Assembly: GCF_003337355.1 (NCBI RefSeq)
Contig: NZ_QPJW01000003.1
Location: forward strand, 237,672-287,522
From: Fontibacillus phaseoli
Lineage (GTDB): Bacteria > Bacillota > Bacilli > Paenibacillales > Paenibacillaceae
DNA length: 49,851 nucleotides
Reading direction: 5' to 3'
Shown: positions 25,952 to 34,044 of the stretch, piece by piece
Position numbering within the stretch: the first letter of the stretch is position 1
Layout: each line of letters begins with the position of its first letter
Notes under the pieces: generated by a model
Database searches by the model: none
The model's input: the letters and a program-made list of their open reading frames with translations, nothing else
Told to the model about the DNA's origin: nothing
Position numbers and translations under genes: made by a program

Positions 25952-26854
25952 ATGGCGCGCAATATCAAAGGAACCATTGTTATTGAAGGGGAAGAGGTCC
26001 CCGTAAGCAATCCGGACAAGCTGTTGTGGCCGGAAGCCGGGATTAGCAAATTGATGTATCTGCAAAAGCTCGCGGAGCTGTCGCCTTACCTGCTGCGCTA
26101 CTGCCGGAACCGGCTGCTTACGACGATACGTTATCCAGGGGGGATACACAGTAAGTTCTTCTATCAAAAAAACGCCCCGGAGCCGCTGCCCCCATTCGTG
26201 CAAACCGCGGTTCACGACGGCATTAACTATGTCGTGTTGGATAGTCTCCCGGCGCTGCTGTGGCTGGGCAATCTCGCGGCCATCGAATTCCATCCTTCCC
26301 TCCACTACGTCGGCGAGCAGCTCCCCTGCGAGTGGATGATTGATCTCGATCCGTCGATGGATGAAGAACCCCGCATTATGGAGGCCGCTTCGTATGTCGG
26401 CGATATTTTGACCTCACTAGGTCTGTCTTCCGTACCGAAAACCTCCGGGGCCACCGGCGTGCAAATTATCGTCCCGATCCGGCATGGCGTATCTTTTGAT
26501 GACCTCCGCCTGATCGGTCATTTCGTCGCCCGTTACGTAACGGAAAAATACCCCGGGCTATTTACGATTGAACGGCTTAAGAAAGACCGCGGCGACAAAA
26601 TTTATTTTGACTACCTTCAGCACTACGGCGGAAAAACGCTCGCCGCCCCGTATACGCCGAGAGCACGGCAGGCCGCAAGCGTGTCGACTCCCCTAACCTG
26701 GGAAGAAGTACGGCGTAACCCTTCCCCGTCCGATTTCCATCTTCTGAATATCGGCAGCCGCCTAAAGGAACGGGGCGATCTGCTTGAAGCCGTCCCTCCT
26801 CAGTCCGTGGAAATGATTCTTCAGCATTTGCGGCAGCCCGCCGGAAAAAAATGA
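25952..26854 (+). CDS. ligD: LigD-type polymerase domain protein (archaeo-eukaryotic primase fold)
   Basis: 300 aa from ATG 25952, chosen because AAAAGGAGG lies upstream and the family starts at this point; the frame is open from 25847. The catalytic metal pair is in WMIDLDPS (Asp131, Asp133). The nucleotide loop reads SGATGVQIIVPI, where LigD of other phyla has His in place of Gln (Gln is usual in Bacilli, as I recall). GDKIYFDYLQ and TLAAPYTPRARQAASVSTPL near the C-terminus are typical. Such polymerases fill gaps, often with ribonucleotides, at Ku-bound ends. No 3'-phosphoesterase domain is encoded in the window. Confidence 0.93.
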   Translation: MARNIKGTIVIEGEEVPVSNPDKLLWPEAGISKLMYLQKLAELSPYLLRYCRNRLLTTIRYPGGIHSKFFYQKNAPEPLPPFVQTAVHDGINYVVLDSLPALLWLGNLAAIEFHPSLHYVGEQLPCEWMIDLDPSMDEEPRIMEAASYVGDILTSLGLSSVPKTSGATGVQIIVPIRHGVSFDDLRLIGHFVARYVTEKYPGLFTIERLKKDRGDKIYFDYLQHYGGKTLAAPYTPRARQAASVSTPLTWEEVRRNPSPSDFHLLNIGSRLKERGDLLEAVPPQSVEMILQHLRQPAGKK

Positions 26855-26879
26855 CCCGCACGGATCGGCACGCCATGCC

Positions 26880-28319
26880 TCACAAAAGCGGGGACAACAG
26901 CCTGGCCACCAGCTCGGCTCCCTTTTGCAGACGGGACCGGCGGGCAAACTCCCGCGGAACAATCAAGCGGCTATCGTTTAAATCCTGCTCGAAGTCCCTC
27001 GACAGTCGGGAAACCGCTTCCTGATCAAACAGCAGCGCCGTCATCTCGAAATTGTAAAAGAAACTGCGCATGTCCATATTGGCCGTGCCGACCGAAGCCA
27101 GCAGATCGTCCACGATCAACACTTTGGCATGAATAAAGCCCTTCGTATATTCATAAAATTGCACCCCGGCCTGCATCAGATCTTCCACGTAAGAGAGCGA
27201 GGCAAGCTTTACCAGTCGGCTATCGGAATGATAGGGGATGATGATTTTCACCTCGACGCCGCTGACTGCAGCCGTCTTAAGACCCGCATAAATGCTGGGA
27301 TCCGGGATGAAATACGGCGAAGCGATCCAAATCCGCCGCTTGGCAACCGAAATCGCGCCGAAGCACATTTCCTGCAGAGCGTTCCAGTGTTGGTCAGGTC
27401 CGCTGGTCAAAATTTGGACCTGCTCCGCGCCTTGGCAATCATGCTCAGGAAATAAAGCGGGATCATTAATTCTCTGCCCGGAAGCGAGTCTCCAATCACC
27501 CAAGAACGTATTCTGCAAAAAGTACACCGCATCGCCTTTAATTTGCAGATGCGTATCCCGCCAATACCCCATTTTTTCATACAGACCGAGATAATCATCG
27601 CCGACATTCAATCCGCCCACAAACCCGACCGTCCCGTCGATCACGATGATTTTCCGGTGATTCCGGTAATTCACCCTGCGATCCAGCGTGGCAATCAGCG
27701 GGGGCAAAAAGAAGAAGAACTCGACGCCCGCCTCCTCCAGCTTCCCTACAAAGGAGCGCGGCAATTTATAGCTACCCAGCCCGTCGCATACCAGCCGGAC
27801 CTTTACGCCTTCCCTCGCCTTGCGAATCATCACTTCCTGAAATTGAGTGCCGATCCCGTCATTCCGGAAAATATAGAATTCGATATGTATATGGTCCTTG
27901 GCTTTGTCCATTTCCCCCAGCATGGCATGAAACGCGGCCTCCCCATTGTTAAACACCTGTGTCTCATTGCATCCCGTTATCGGACTTTCGGACAGATGCG
28001 TCAACAAGCTGAACAACCGTTCATGGCCGGCAAATTCCCCGTTATGCATGCTCCCGATCGAATCCACGATTTCGGACTGCTGCCACAAGCGGGCTTTCAT
28101 TTCCTGAAACAACCGGCTTCCCCGTCTCCGGAGTTTTCTTCGCTTTTTGTAATCCTGGGCTACGAAATAATAGAGAATAAAGCCGATTAGCGGGACTACG
28201 AACAGAATGAACATCCAGGCTACCGCCTTGCTGGGGCTGCGGAATTCCAATACAAGAATCGTTGCGATCTGAAAAATAAAAGCGAGTAATATCAGCACCA
28301 GCCAAACCATATCTTTCAC
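26880..28319 (-). CDS. cls: Cardiolipin synthase
   Basis: 479 aa. Two N-terminal membrane helices (~4-24, ~34-54) precede two phospholipase D domains. HKD motif 1 is NHRKIIVIDGTVGFVGGLN (~220), HKD motif 2 is IHAKVLIVDD followed by SVGTANMD (~395-415). The enzyme joins two phosphatidylglycerol molecules into cardiolipin and glycerol in the membrane. Single gene; it converges with the polymerase gene, leaving 25 bp. The start ATG 28319 has an AAGGG site. Confidence 0.95.
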   Translation of the reverse strand: MKDMVWLVLILLAFIFQIATILVLEFRSPSKAVAWMFILFVVPLIGFILYYFVAQDYKKRRKLRRRGSRLFQEMKARLWQQSEIVDSIGSMHNGEFAGHERLFSLLTHLSESPITGCNETQVFNNGEAAFHAMLGEMDKAKDHIHIEFYIFRNDGIGTQFQEVMIRKAREGVKVRLVCDGLGSYKLPRSFVGKLEEAGVEFFFFLPPLIATLDRRVNYRNHRKIIVIDGTVGFVGGLNVGDDYLGLYEKMGYWRDTHLQIKGDAVYFLQNTFLGDWRLASGQRINDPALFPEHDCQGAEQVQILTSGPDQHWNALQEMCFGAISVAKRRIWIASPYFIPDPSIYAGLKTAAVSGVEVKIIIPYHSDSRLVKLASLSYVEDLMQAGVQFYEYTKGFIHAKVLIVDDLLASVGTANMDMRSFFYNFEMTALLFDQEAVSRLSRDFEQDLNDSRLIVPREFARRSRLQKGAELVARLLSPLL

Positions 28320-28486
28320 CCTTCCCTTTAATCAGCATTAACCATCCTACAACCAATTTATTCATAAATCCTAGTTCAGATATATCAGATCAGACGCTTT
28401 TTTTGACATGATTTAAGAGTCATAGGAATAGATAAGTTATAGAAGGCTTTCATTTGCAATCTCATATTGAGAGGAAAGGAGACGCC

Positions 28487-29473
28487 ATGAAAACCGCCAG
28501 CATCGGCTTATCGAACCCTAACCGGATGACTCTGCTCGTCCTCAGGGATGCGAATCAGCCCGTCAAGCAGCTTCATGTGTCCAAGCCGCTTGTTGTCGCC
28601 GTCCCGCTGATCGCCCTGCTATCCATATCCGGCCTGATTATTAGCCTGCAAATTCAGTCCAGCCAAACGATCGGCAAGCTCGAGCGGCAGATTCAAAGCC
28701 AGGATCTTCGGTTTGAAGCGGTCGTAACCGACAAAGACGCGGCCATAGAGCGGCTGCAGAACGAAGTCATCGCTTTGTCCGGACAGTCCAAGGAGATGAT
28801 GGAACGGATGGAGCGGGTAACCGAGCTTGAAACCGAACTGCAAAAGTTTATTGACAAATACGGTCCCGGAGAGGAACTCAGGAAGCTGTCCTCCCTGACT
28901 TGGGACGAGGATGAACCGCTGGGTGTCGGCGGCGAATTTATCGCGGTCCATGAGAACGAAATTGAACAATTGGCCACGGATACGAGGGATCAATTTTTCC
29001 AGATGAGCATCATGCTTGACGAAATGGAGAAAAACGTCCCCGTCACCCTGAAAAAAGCCCGGCAAACCCAATATACGCTCTCGGGGACGCCGACGGAATG
29101 GCCGACTCTTTCCAAACGGCTCACTTCCAACTTCGGCTACCGAACCGATCCCTTCACGGGACGGGCCTCTTTTCATGCCGGTATCGACATTGCCGGGAAA
29201 ACCGGAGATCCCGTCTATGCTGCCGGAGCCGGCAAAGTGATCACTACAGCAAAAGACGGATCACATGGCAAGTACATCGTCGTGGAGCATCCCGGCGGCT
29301 TGGAGAGCTGGTATCTCCATCTCAGCAAAATCAGCGTTTCCGAAGGCGATACCGTGACCAAAGGAGAAAGAATCGGCAGCTTGGGCAGCACCGGCCGCAG
29401 CACGGGGCCGCATCTGCATTTTGAAATCGTGAAGCAGGATAAGCCCGTCGATCCGCTCCCTTATTTGCAGTAA
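28487..29473 (+). CDS. M23 family metallopeptidase, membrane anchored (bactofilin partner 2)
   Basis: 328 aa from ATG 28487 behind GGAAAGGAG; an upstream in-frame codon at 28454 lacks a site. Same plan as the protein at 18552: short cytoplasmic N-tail, membrane helix (~33-55), coiled coil (~58-125), linker and C-terminal M23 domain with HAGIDIAG and GPHLHFE as zinc motifs. The two proteins share GDPVYAA, GSTGRSTGPHLH and PVDPL, so they are paralogues, though the coiled coils differ. It lies 32 bp before bactofilin 2. Confidence 0.9.
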   Translation: MKTASIGLSNPNRMTLLVLRDANQPVKQLHVSKPLVVAVPLIALLSISGLIISLQIQSSQTIGKLERQIQSQDLRFEAVVTDKDAAIERLQNEVIALSGQSKEMMERMERVTELETELQKFIDKYGPGEELRKLSSLTWDEDEPLGVGGEFIAVHENEIEQLATDTRDQFFQMSIMLDEMEKNVPVTLKKARQTQYTLSGTPTEWPTLSKRLTSNFGYRTDPFTGRASFHAGIDIAGKTGDPVYAAGAGKVITTAKDGSHGKYIVVEHPGGLESWYLHLSKISVSEGDTVTKGERIGSLGSTGRSTGPHLHFEIVKQDKPVDPLPYLQ

Positions 29474-29505
29474 TCCATTTTATGACTTTTGGAGGATGAA
29501 AAAAG

Positions 29506-29916
29506 ATGTTCAAAGAAAGCAAAGTTTCGGCAGGCACTACGGATACGCTCATCGGCCAAGGCAGTTCCGCCGAAGGCAAACTTGAATGCGAGGCTAATCT
29601 CCGGATTGAAGGGAAATTCCACGGGGAAATACACTGCTTAGGACAGATCATTGTCGGGGAAACCGGTGAAGCAAGGTCGAATATTATGGGTGCCGACATC
29701 GTCGTGGCGGGGAAAGTCATTGGAGATATTTTGAGCCACGGGCGGTTAACGATTACCGGAAGCGGTCAAGTTGACGGGAATGTCAACGTCGCCAAGCTGA
29801 TTATCGTGGAAGGAGGCCTATTGAACGGCTCCAGTCAGATGGAGAAAGTCGCTCCCGCCGTGCTTCCTGTCAAGGAAAAGGCATCCAAAAAGTCGGCGCG
29901 GCCTGAAGCGGGGTAA
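29506..29916 (+). CDS. Bactofilin family protein 2
   Basis: 136 aa with the beta-helical bactofilin core: DTLIGQGSSAEGKLECEANL, RIEGKFHGEIHCLGQIIVGE, NIMGADIVVAGKVIGDI and VDGNVNVAKLIIVEGG; the C-terminal tail is short and basic (KEKASKKSARPEAG) unlike the acidic tail of bactofilin 1. A GGAGG site lies ahead of ATG 29506. Pairs with the M23 gene just upstream, copying the arrangement 9 kb to the left. Confidence 0.92.
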   Translation: MFKESKVSAGTTDTLIGQGSSAEGKLECEANLRIEGKFHGEIHCLGQIIVGETGEARSNIMGADIVVAGKVIGDILSHGRLTITGSGQVDGNVNVAKLIIVEGGLLNGSSQMEKVAPAVLPVKEKASKKSARPEAG

Positions 29917-29928
29917 TCCAAGTGAAGC

Positions 29929-30048
29929 TTATAAAATAAGTTCCCGCCTGCTCTTTGGAGCAACGGGAACTTTTTGTTCTTTTGGCGAGCTCCCTAACGA
30001 GAACAGCATGCCGAACAGAATCGCCAGAACCACCAGGATGGACGCCAT
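29929..30048 (-). CDS. Possible small single-helix membrane peptide, doubtful
   Basis: A 39-codon frame starting ATG 30048 begins with a convincing membrane helix (ASILVVLAILFGMLFSL) and ends in a basic tail; the frame remains hydrophobic for eight codons upstream of the ATG. Its 3' part overlaps the bactofilin terminator and it directly abuts the Fic relic, so it may be debris of another gene joined to it. No ribosome site. Confidence 0.3.
   Translation of the reverse strand: MASILVVLAILFGMLFSLGSSPKEQKVPVAPKSRRELIL
29938..29975 (+). terminator. Terminator of the second M23-bactofilin operon
   Basis: AAGTTCCCG pairs with CGGGAACTT across a 17-nt loop, followed by TTTTTG, 22 bp after the stop. 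Confidence 0.85.
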
Positions 30049-30059
30049 TACCGCAACAG

Positions 30060-30318
30060 AACACAAGATGATGAAGCGACTTAATCACGAACTCGGTTAA
30101 TTCTATCTTGCGGTTTACGATACCTTGAACATAATCAATAGCTTCGGAATGATTGACGACTTCAAAATGCTCACGCAGCGTGTTTCCTTCGATCGCATTC
30201 GAGTAGTGATAGGTCCATTCGGTTCGATAGACTTCTCCAGGTTTTTGACGGCTGCTGCCGGCAAGGGCCGGAGAGAATCCGGTTCACTTTTGAGTTGATC
30301 TATGGTATCGAAGTCCAT
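30060..30318 (-). pseudogene. Fic-domain protein relic
   Basis: A start with an intact GAGGAGGGGG site (ATG 30318) opens MDFDTIDQLKSE, then a -/+1 shift near 30228-30240 moves the coding sense into another frame reading VYRTEWTYHYSNAIEGNTL. This matches the Fic N-terminal inhibitory-helix and beta-hairpin region. It continues directly with REHFEVVNHSEAIDYV and ELTEFVIKSLHHL, so about 20 residues usually found between NTL and REH are missing, and the catalytic HPFxxGNGR segment is absent because the sequence breaks off near 30062. It cannot make an active AMP-transferase. Confidence 0.7.
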
Positions 30319-30397
30319 ATCCCCCCTCCTCGCTTCACTTTATCCATCATTATATTACGAGTCGGTATAATATAGTCTGGACTTCTCCGCCTTTTTC

Positions 30398-31228
30398 TTA
30401 TTTCGAAATGGCCTTAAACGCGGCGGACTGCTCCCGGATCCCCTTCTCCGCGGCAAAACGCTCGATGCTGGAAGCTCCGAAGAAGCCGTCGATGTCGGGG
30501 ATATTTTGCATGATATAAGCAGCATCCGCCGGCTCGGCGATCGGGCCGCCATGGCAAATGACCATGATGTCCGGCCGGACGGCACGCCCTGCGGCAATGA
30601 TATCCTTGATTTTTACGACGCAATCATCCAGGGTGAGCGCTGTCTTCGCGCCGATCGTGCCCTTCGTGGTAAGACCCATATGAGCCACCAAAATATCAGC
30701 ACCGGCTTCCGCCATCGCCTTGGCCTGATCCGGGTCAAAGACATAAGGGCAGGTCAGCAGGTCCAGCTGATGCGCTTTGCGGATCATTTCCACCTCCAGG
30801 TCATAACCCATGCCGGTTTCCTCCAGGTTCTGCCGGAACACGCCGTCGATAAGGCCCACCGTCGGGAAGTTTTGCACGCCGTTAAAGCCCGTATCCTTCA
30901 ATTGCTTTAAGTAAATGTCCATGACGCGGAACGGGTCGGTACCGCAAACGCCGGCCAGCACCGGGATGTTCTTCACAACAGGCAGCACCTCGGAAGCCAT
31001 CTCGACCACGATCGCATTGGCATCGCCATAGGCGAGAAGCCCCGCCAAAGAACCTCTGCCGGCCATCCGGTAACGGCCGGAGTTGTAAATAATCAGCATA
31101 TCCGCGCCGCCCGCTTCGCTGCTCTTGGCGGTAATGCCGGTGCCGGCGCCTACGCCCAAGAGGATTTTTCCGCCGTCCACCTCTGCTTTGAATTTGGCAA
31201 TAATTTCACTTCTGGTCATCGTATTCAT
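30398..31228 (-). CDS. TIM-barrel protein of the phosphoenolpyruvate hydrolase-like family (Tm-1 C-terminal half homologue)
   Basis: 276 aa, single TIM-barrel domain. Recognisable text: [52 protein letters not shown] [59 protein letters not shown] and [15 protein letters not shown]. This family is named from a PEP-hydrolase-like fold; the true substrate is unknown. It follows the UPF0261 gene by 29 bp and shares its transcription unit. The two domains are fused in the tomato resistance protein Tm-1. Its own start ATG 31228 has AAAGGAG. Confidence 0.88.
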   Translation of the reverse strand: MNTMTRSEIIAKFKAEVDGGKILLGVGAGTGITAKSSEAGGADMLIIYNSGRYRMAGRGSLAGLLAYGDANAIVVEMASEVLPVVKNIPVLAGVCGTDPFRVMDIYLKQLKDTGFNGVQNFPTVGLIDGVFRQNLEETGMGYDLEVEMIRKAHQLDLLTCPYVFDPDQAKAMAEAGADILVAHMGLTTKGTIGAKTALTLDDCVVKIKDIIAAGRAVRPDIMVICHGGPIAEPADAAYIMQNIPDIDGFFGASSIERFAAEKGIREQSAAFKAISK

Positions 31229-31257
31229 GTTTTATATCTCCTTTTCCTGTGATTGTT

Positions 31258-32469
31258 TTATGCTTTGCTCTCCATCATGGCTATAAGTTTTTTGGCGGCG
31301 GCAAGCGCGAACGAGTCATCGTTAATATGTGCATCCCATTCGCAGAGCTCCACCTTGCTGGTATCCAAGTTGGCTCTTAAAGCATCAAACAAAGCCTGGT
31401 CCTCCTCAGGGCCATGGAAAGGCTGACCTTCGGCGTCAATCATGGAAACGCCCTTCAACGGCAATATTAAAACGCTTTCACCGCTAGCCAAATTCAGCTT
31501 CTCCGCCAATTTCTCGCCAACGGCTCTATTTTCCTGGGCGGTAGTGCGCATCAAGGTGACCGATGGATTATGCTTGTAAAAGTTACGGTTCTTGTAATGC
31601 TCAGGCACGGTGTCAATGGGCCCAAAGTTAACCATATCGCAAGCTCCCACGGAAACTACCTGCGGCACGCCGCAAAGTCCGGCGGCTTCGCTGCGATGAG
31701 GCCCGGCATTCAGCACGCCGCCAAACAGCTCGTCGCACCATTCGGTCGTCGTCAAATCCAGCACGCCTTGGAAATAACCGCTGCGCACCAAATCCTCCAT
31801 CGTACGCCCACCGGTACCGGTAGCATGGAAGACCAGCACTTCATAACCCTGCTCCTCCAAATAGGCTTTCGCGGTTTCTACGCAGGGGGTCGTGACCCCA
31901 AACATGGTGGCGGCAACCAATGGCTTTTTCTCTACTTTCGTAACTTCATGCTTCAGCATGCCCGCCATGGCAAAGACCGCATTGCTGAAAATCTTGGTGG
32001 AAATGGAGTTGAGCCCAGCCACATCCACAATCGAAGGCATTAAAATCACGTCGCTCGTGCCTACATACTGTTCGGTATTCCCGGAAGCCATGGTAGAAAC
32101 CACGATTTTCGGTACGCCGATGGGCAGAGCCCGCATCGCTGGTGTGATAATCGAAGTGCCGCCTGAGCCGCCCAAGGAGATGATGCCTTGGAACTTACCT
32201 TCCTGATAAAGCCGGGGAACGATCTTTTCGGTTCCCTTGGCCATCGCTGCTGTGGCGCGAGCCCGGTCCTTTTGGGCTACTAGTTCCCGCAGATTTTCGC
32301 CGACCTCGGCAGCGATTTCCTCGTTGGAGACATCGGGAACAAAGGCGGGTTCAAAGGTTCCCGTATGCAGGGTCAAGGTGTTAAAGCCGATTTCCGCAAA
32401 CAACTCTTTTAAGTAAAGGAATTCCTTCCCCTTGCTGTCGAAGGTCCCCACGATGGCTACGGTTTTCAT
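31258..32469 (-). CDS. Tm-1-like ATP-binding protein (UPF0261 family)
   Basis: 403 aa covering the whole UPF0261 domain: VAIVGTFDSKGKEFLYLKEL, TGTFEPAFVPDVSNEEIA, LGGSGGTSIITPAMRALPIG, PKIVVSTMASGNTEQYVG, VFHATGTGGRTMEDLV, ELFGGVLNAGPHRSEA, and the MRTTAQEN block near the end. Glycine-rich LGGSGGTS and GTGGRTME probably bind nucleotide and phosphate. First gene of a two-gene operon with the TIM-barrel gene. CAGGAGG lies before ATG 32469, and paired direct repeats for an AraC-type regulator precede it. Biochemical role unknown. Confidence 0.9.
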   Translation of the reverse strand: MKTVAIVGTFDSKGKEFLYLKELFAEIGFNTLTLHTGTFEPAFVPDVSNEEIAAEVGENLRELVAQKDRARATAAMAKGTEKIVPRLYQEGKFQGIISLGGSGGTSIITPAMRALPIGVPKIVVSTMASGNTEQYVGTSDVILMPSIVDVAGLNSISTKIFSNAVFAMAGMLKHEVTKVEKKPLVAATMFGVTTPCVETAKAYLEEQGYEVLVFHATGTGGRTMEDLVRSGYFQGVLDLTTTEWCDELFGGVLNAGPHRSEAAGLCGVPQVVSVGACDMVNFGPIDTVPEHYKNRNFYKHNPSVTLMRTTAQENRAVGEKLAEKLNLASGESVLILPLKGVSMIDAEGQPFHGPEEDQALFDALRANLDTSKVELCEWDAHINDDSFALAAAKKLIAMMESKA

Positions 32470-32508
32470 TGATTAAAAACACCTCCTGAAATGATCTGGT
32501 TTCTGTCC

Positions 32509-32559
32509 GCCGTTAATTTTGTAACGGCTTTCAGAAATGATAATTTAATTGTACGGCTT
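32509..32559 (-). promoter_or_regulatory. Direct repeats in the Tm-1-like operon promoter, probable AraC-type operator
   Basis: On the minus strand AAGCCGTACAATTAAATT (32542-32559) is followed 29 bp later by AAGCCGTTACAAAATTAA (32513-32530). The second copy also forms the palindrome GCCGTT-N8-AACGGC (32509-32528). AraC proteins bind such direct repeats, and an AraC-type gene lies next door. Confidence 0.55.
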
Positions 32560-32601
32560 GACGGAAAGTTTGCTATTGTTTGATGTAAGCTGTTTTTGTG
32601 T

Positions 32602-33831
32602 TTATGTTAGATTTCGCTCCGCCCGCCGCATTTCTTTCGGCGAGGCGCCTTTTCGATAACCGGTGGGCGTCGTGCCTTTATATTTCTTGAACATTTTAGT
32701 GAATTGAAAATAATCTCCATAGCCGACCAACTCCGCTACCTTTCCCACGGGCATGTCGGTCTCCCTTAGAAAGTCCCCCGCCTTGTTCATCCGGAACCTG
32801 ATTAGATATTCCGTAAAACTGCAACCGACGATCCGTTTGAATTTCGCGCTTAAATAGGAAGGCGACACATGGGCCGCCAAGGCCAGCTCGCTGAGGAGGA
32901 TGGGTTCATCATACTGGTTGATGATATGTTCTTTGATAAACTCCACATAATCGTAGTCTTGAGCTTGTCCGTTCAGCACCTTCATGAGGCTGTTCTCTTC
33001 CTCGGCGCTTTGAGCGATTTTAAAGGATTTGGTCGTGTTCAAAATGGCCTTTTCCGCCGGAATCCGTTCGAAGGAAGAGCCGCCTACAAAGCCCTGGCAA
33101 GCAGAGTTGTCATAAAAGTAGCGGGCATCGATGGGAGATTTGATCGGACCGCCGTAGACCATCTTAATCGCCTCCGGACGAATTCGGTTACAGGCATCAA
33201 AAATCTGTTGGGCATCCCCCCGCCCTCTGTCCAACGACTGCACTTTTTTCGCGCCCAACACGCCGCCGGTCGTCAGCCCCAAATGAGCGCATATAATGTC
33301 TGCTCCGGCCTTTAACATTTGCTCCGCCTGCCAAGCATCAAAGACGAAGGCCAGGGTAAACAGCCCCTGCTCATGAGCGATGCGGATAGCCTCGATTTCC
33401 TGGCGATACGAGATTCCCTCTTCCTCCAGCGCCTCGCGAAACTTTCCGTCTATGAGTCCGACGGTGGGCCAGTTGTTGATCCCGTCAAAGCCGGATTTTT
33501 TGATATGCAAAATGTATTCCGGGAGGGAAATCCCGGGATCCGTAGCGTTCAGCCCAAATAAAATCGGGGTATCCTGCAAAAGGGGCATCAACTCGCGCGA
33601 GGCAAAATCCATTACGATTTCATTGCTGTCGGAATAACAAAGATAACATCCCAAAGACGCCCGTCCCATCTGTCGAAAGCGTCCGGCACTGAGGGCCAGA
33701 ATAATATCTGCTCCGCCCAAAACGCTGTATTTGGTCGTCATGCCGCTGCCGGCAGCGACACCTATAATATGTCCATTGACCTTAATTTGGGCATGTAGCC
33801 GCTTGAGTATTTCCTGTCTTGATATTTGCAT
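32602..33831 (-). CDS. AraC-type regulator with an N-terminal TIM-barrel (PEP hydrolase-like) domain
   Basis: 409 aa from ATG 33831 (AAGGAGGTG upstream; the frame is open to 33858). Residues ~1-275 form the same TIM barrel as the gene at 30398: [57 protein letters not shown] and ICAHLGLTTGGVLGAKK. Residues ~305-405 are an AraC/XylS DNA-binding domain with two helix-turn-helix units: LSELALAAHVSPSYLSAKFK and KVAELVGYGDYFQFTKMFKK, closing PTGYRK. The barrel is probably the ligand sensor and the adjacent Tm-1-like operon the target (inference from paralogy and position). No terminator seen between it and that operon. Confidence 0.9.
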   Translation of the reverse strand: MQISRQEILKRLHAQIKVNGHIIGVAAGSGMTTKYSVLGGADIILALSAGRFRQMGRASLGCYLCYSDSNEIVMDFASRELMPLLQDTPILFGLNATDPGISLPEYILHIKKSGFDGINNWPTVGLIDGKFREALEEEGISYRQEIEAIRIAHEQGLFTLAFVFDAWQAEQMLKAGADIICAHLGLTTGGVLGAKKVQSLDRGRGDAQQIFDACNRIRPEAIKMVYGGPIKSPIDARYFYDNSACQGFVGGSSFERIPAEKAILNTTKSFKIAQSAEEENSLMKVLNGQAQDYDYVEFIKEHIINQYDEPILLSELALAAHVSPSYLSAKFKRIVGCSFTEYLIRFRMNKAGDFLRETDMPVGKVAELVGYGDYFQFTKMFKKYKGTTPTGYRKGASPKEMRRAERNLT

Positions 33832-34017
33832 GGCGACACCTCCTTTTATGCCAAACAAACAAATCCATCAGATTATTCAACAAATTTCGCCCTTTTACAA
33901 CATGATCATACATCCAGATATTGTAAAATAATATGTGATCCTATATTTATTTTATGTGTTTATATCTTCTTTCCGCTATAGCATTTAGGTTAATTTGCCG
34001 GAAACCATCCGAAGATT

Positions 34018-34044
34018 GCCAAAAAAGTAGGACAAGCTTTTTGT
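34018..34044 (-). terminator. Weak terminator after the lipoprotein gene
   Basis: On the minus strand GACAA-aaagc-TTGTC is followed at short distance by TTTTTTG. The stem is short (five pairs). Confidence 0.4.
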
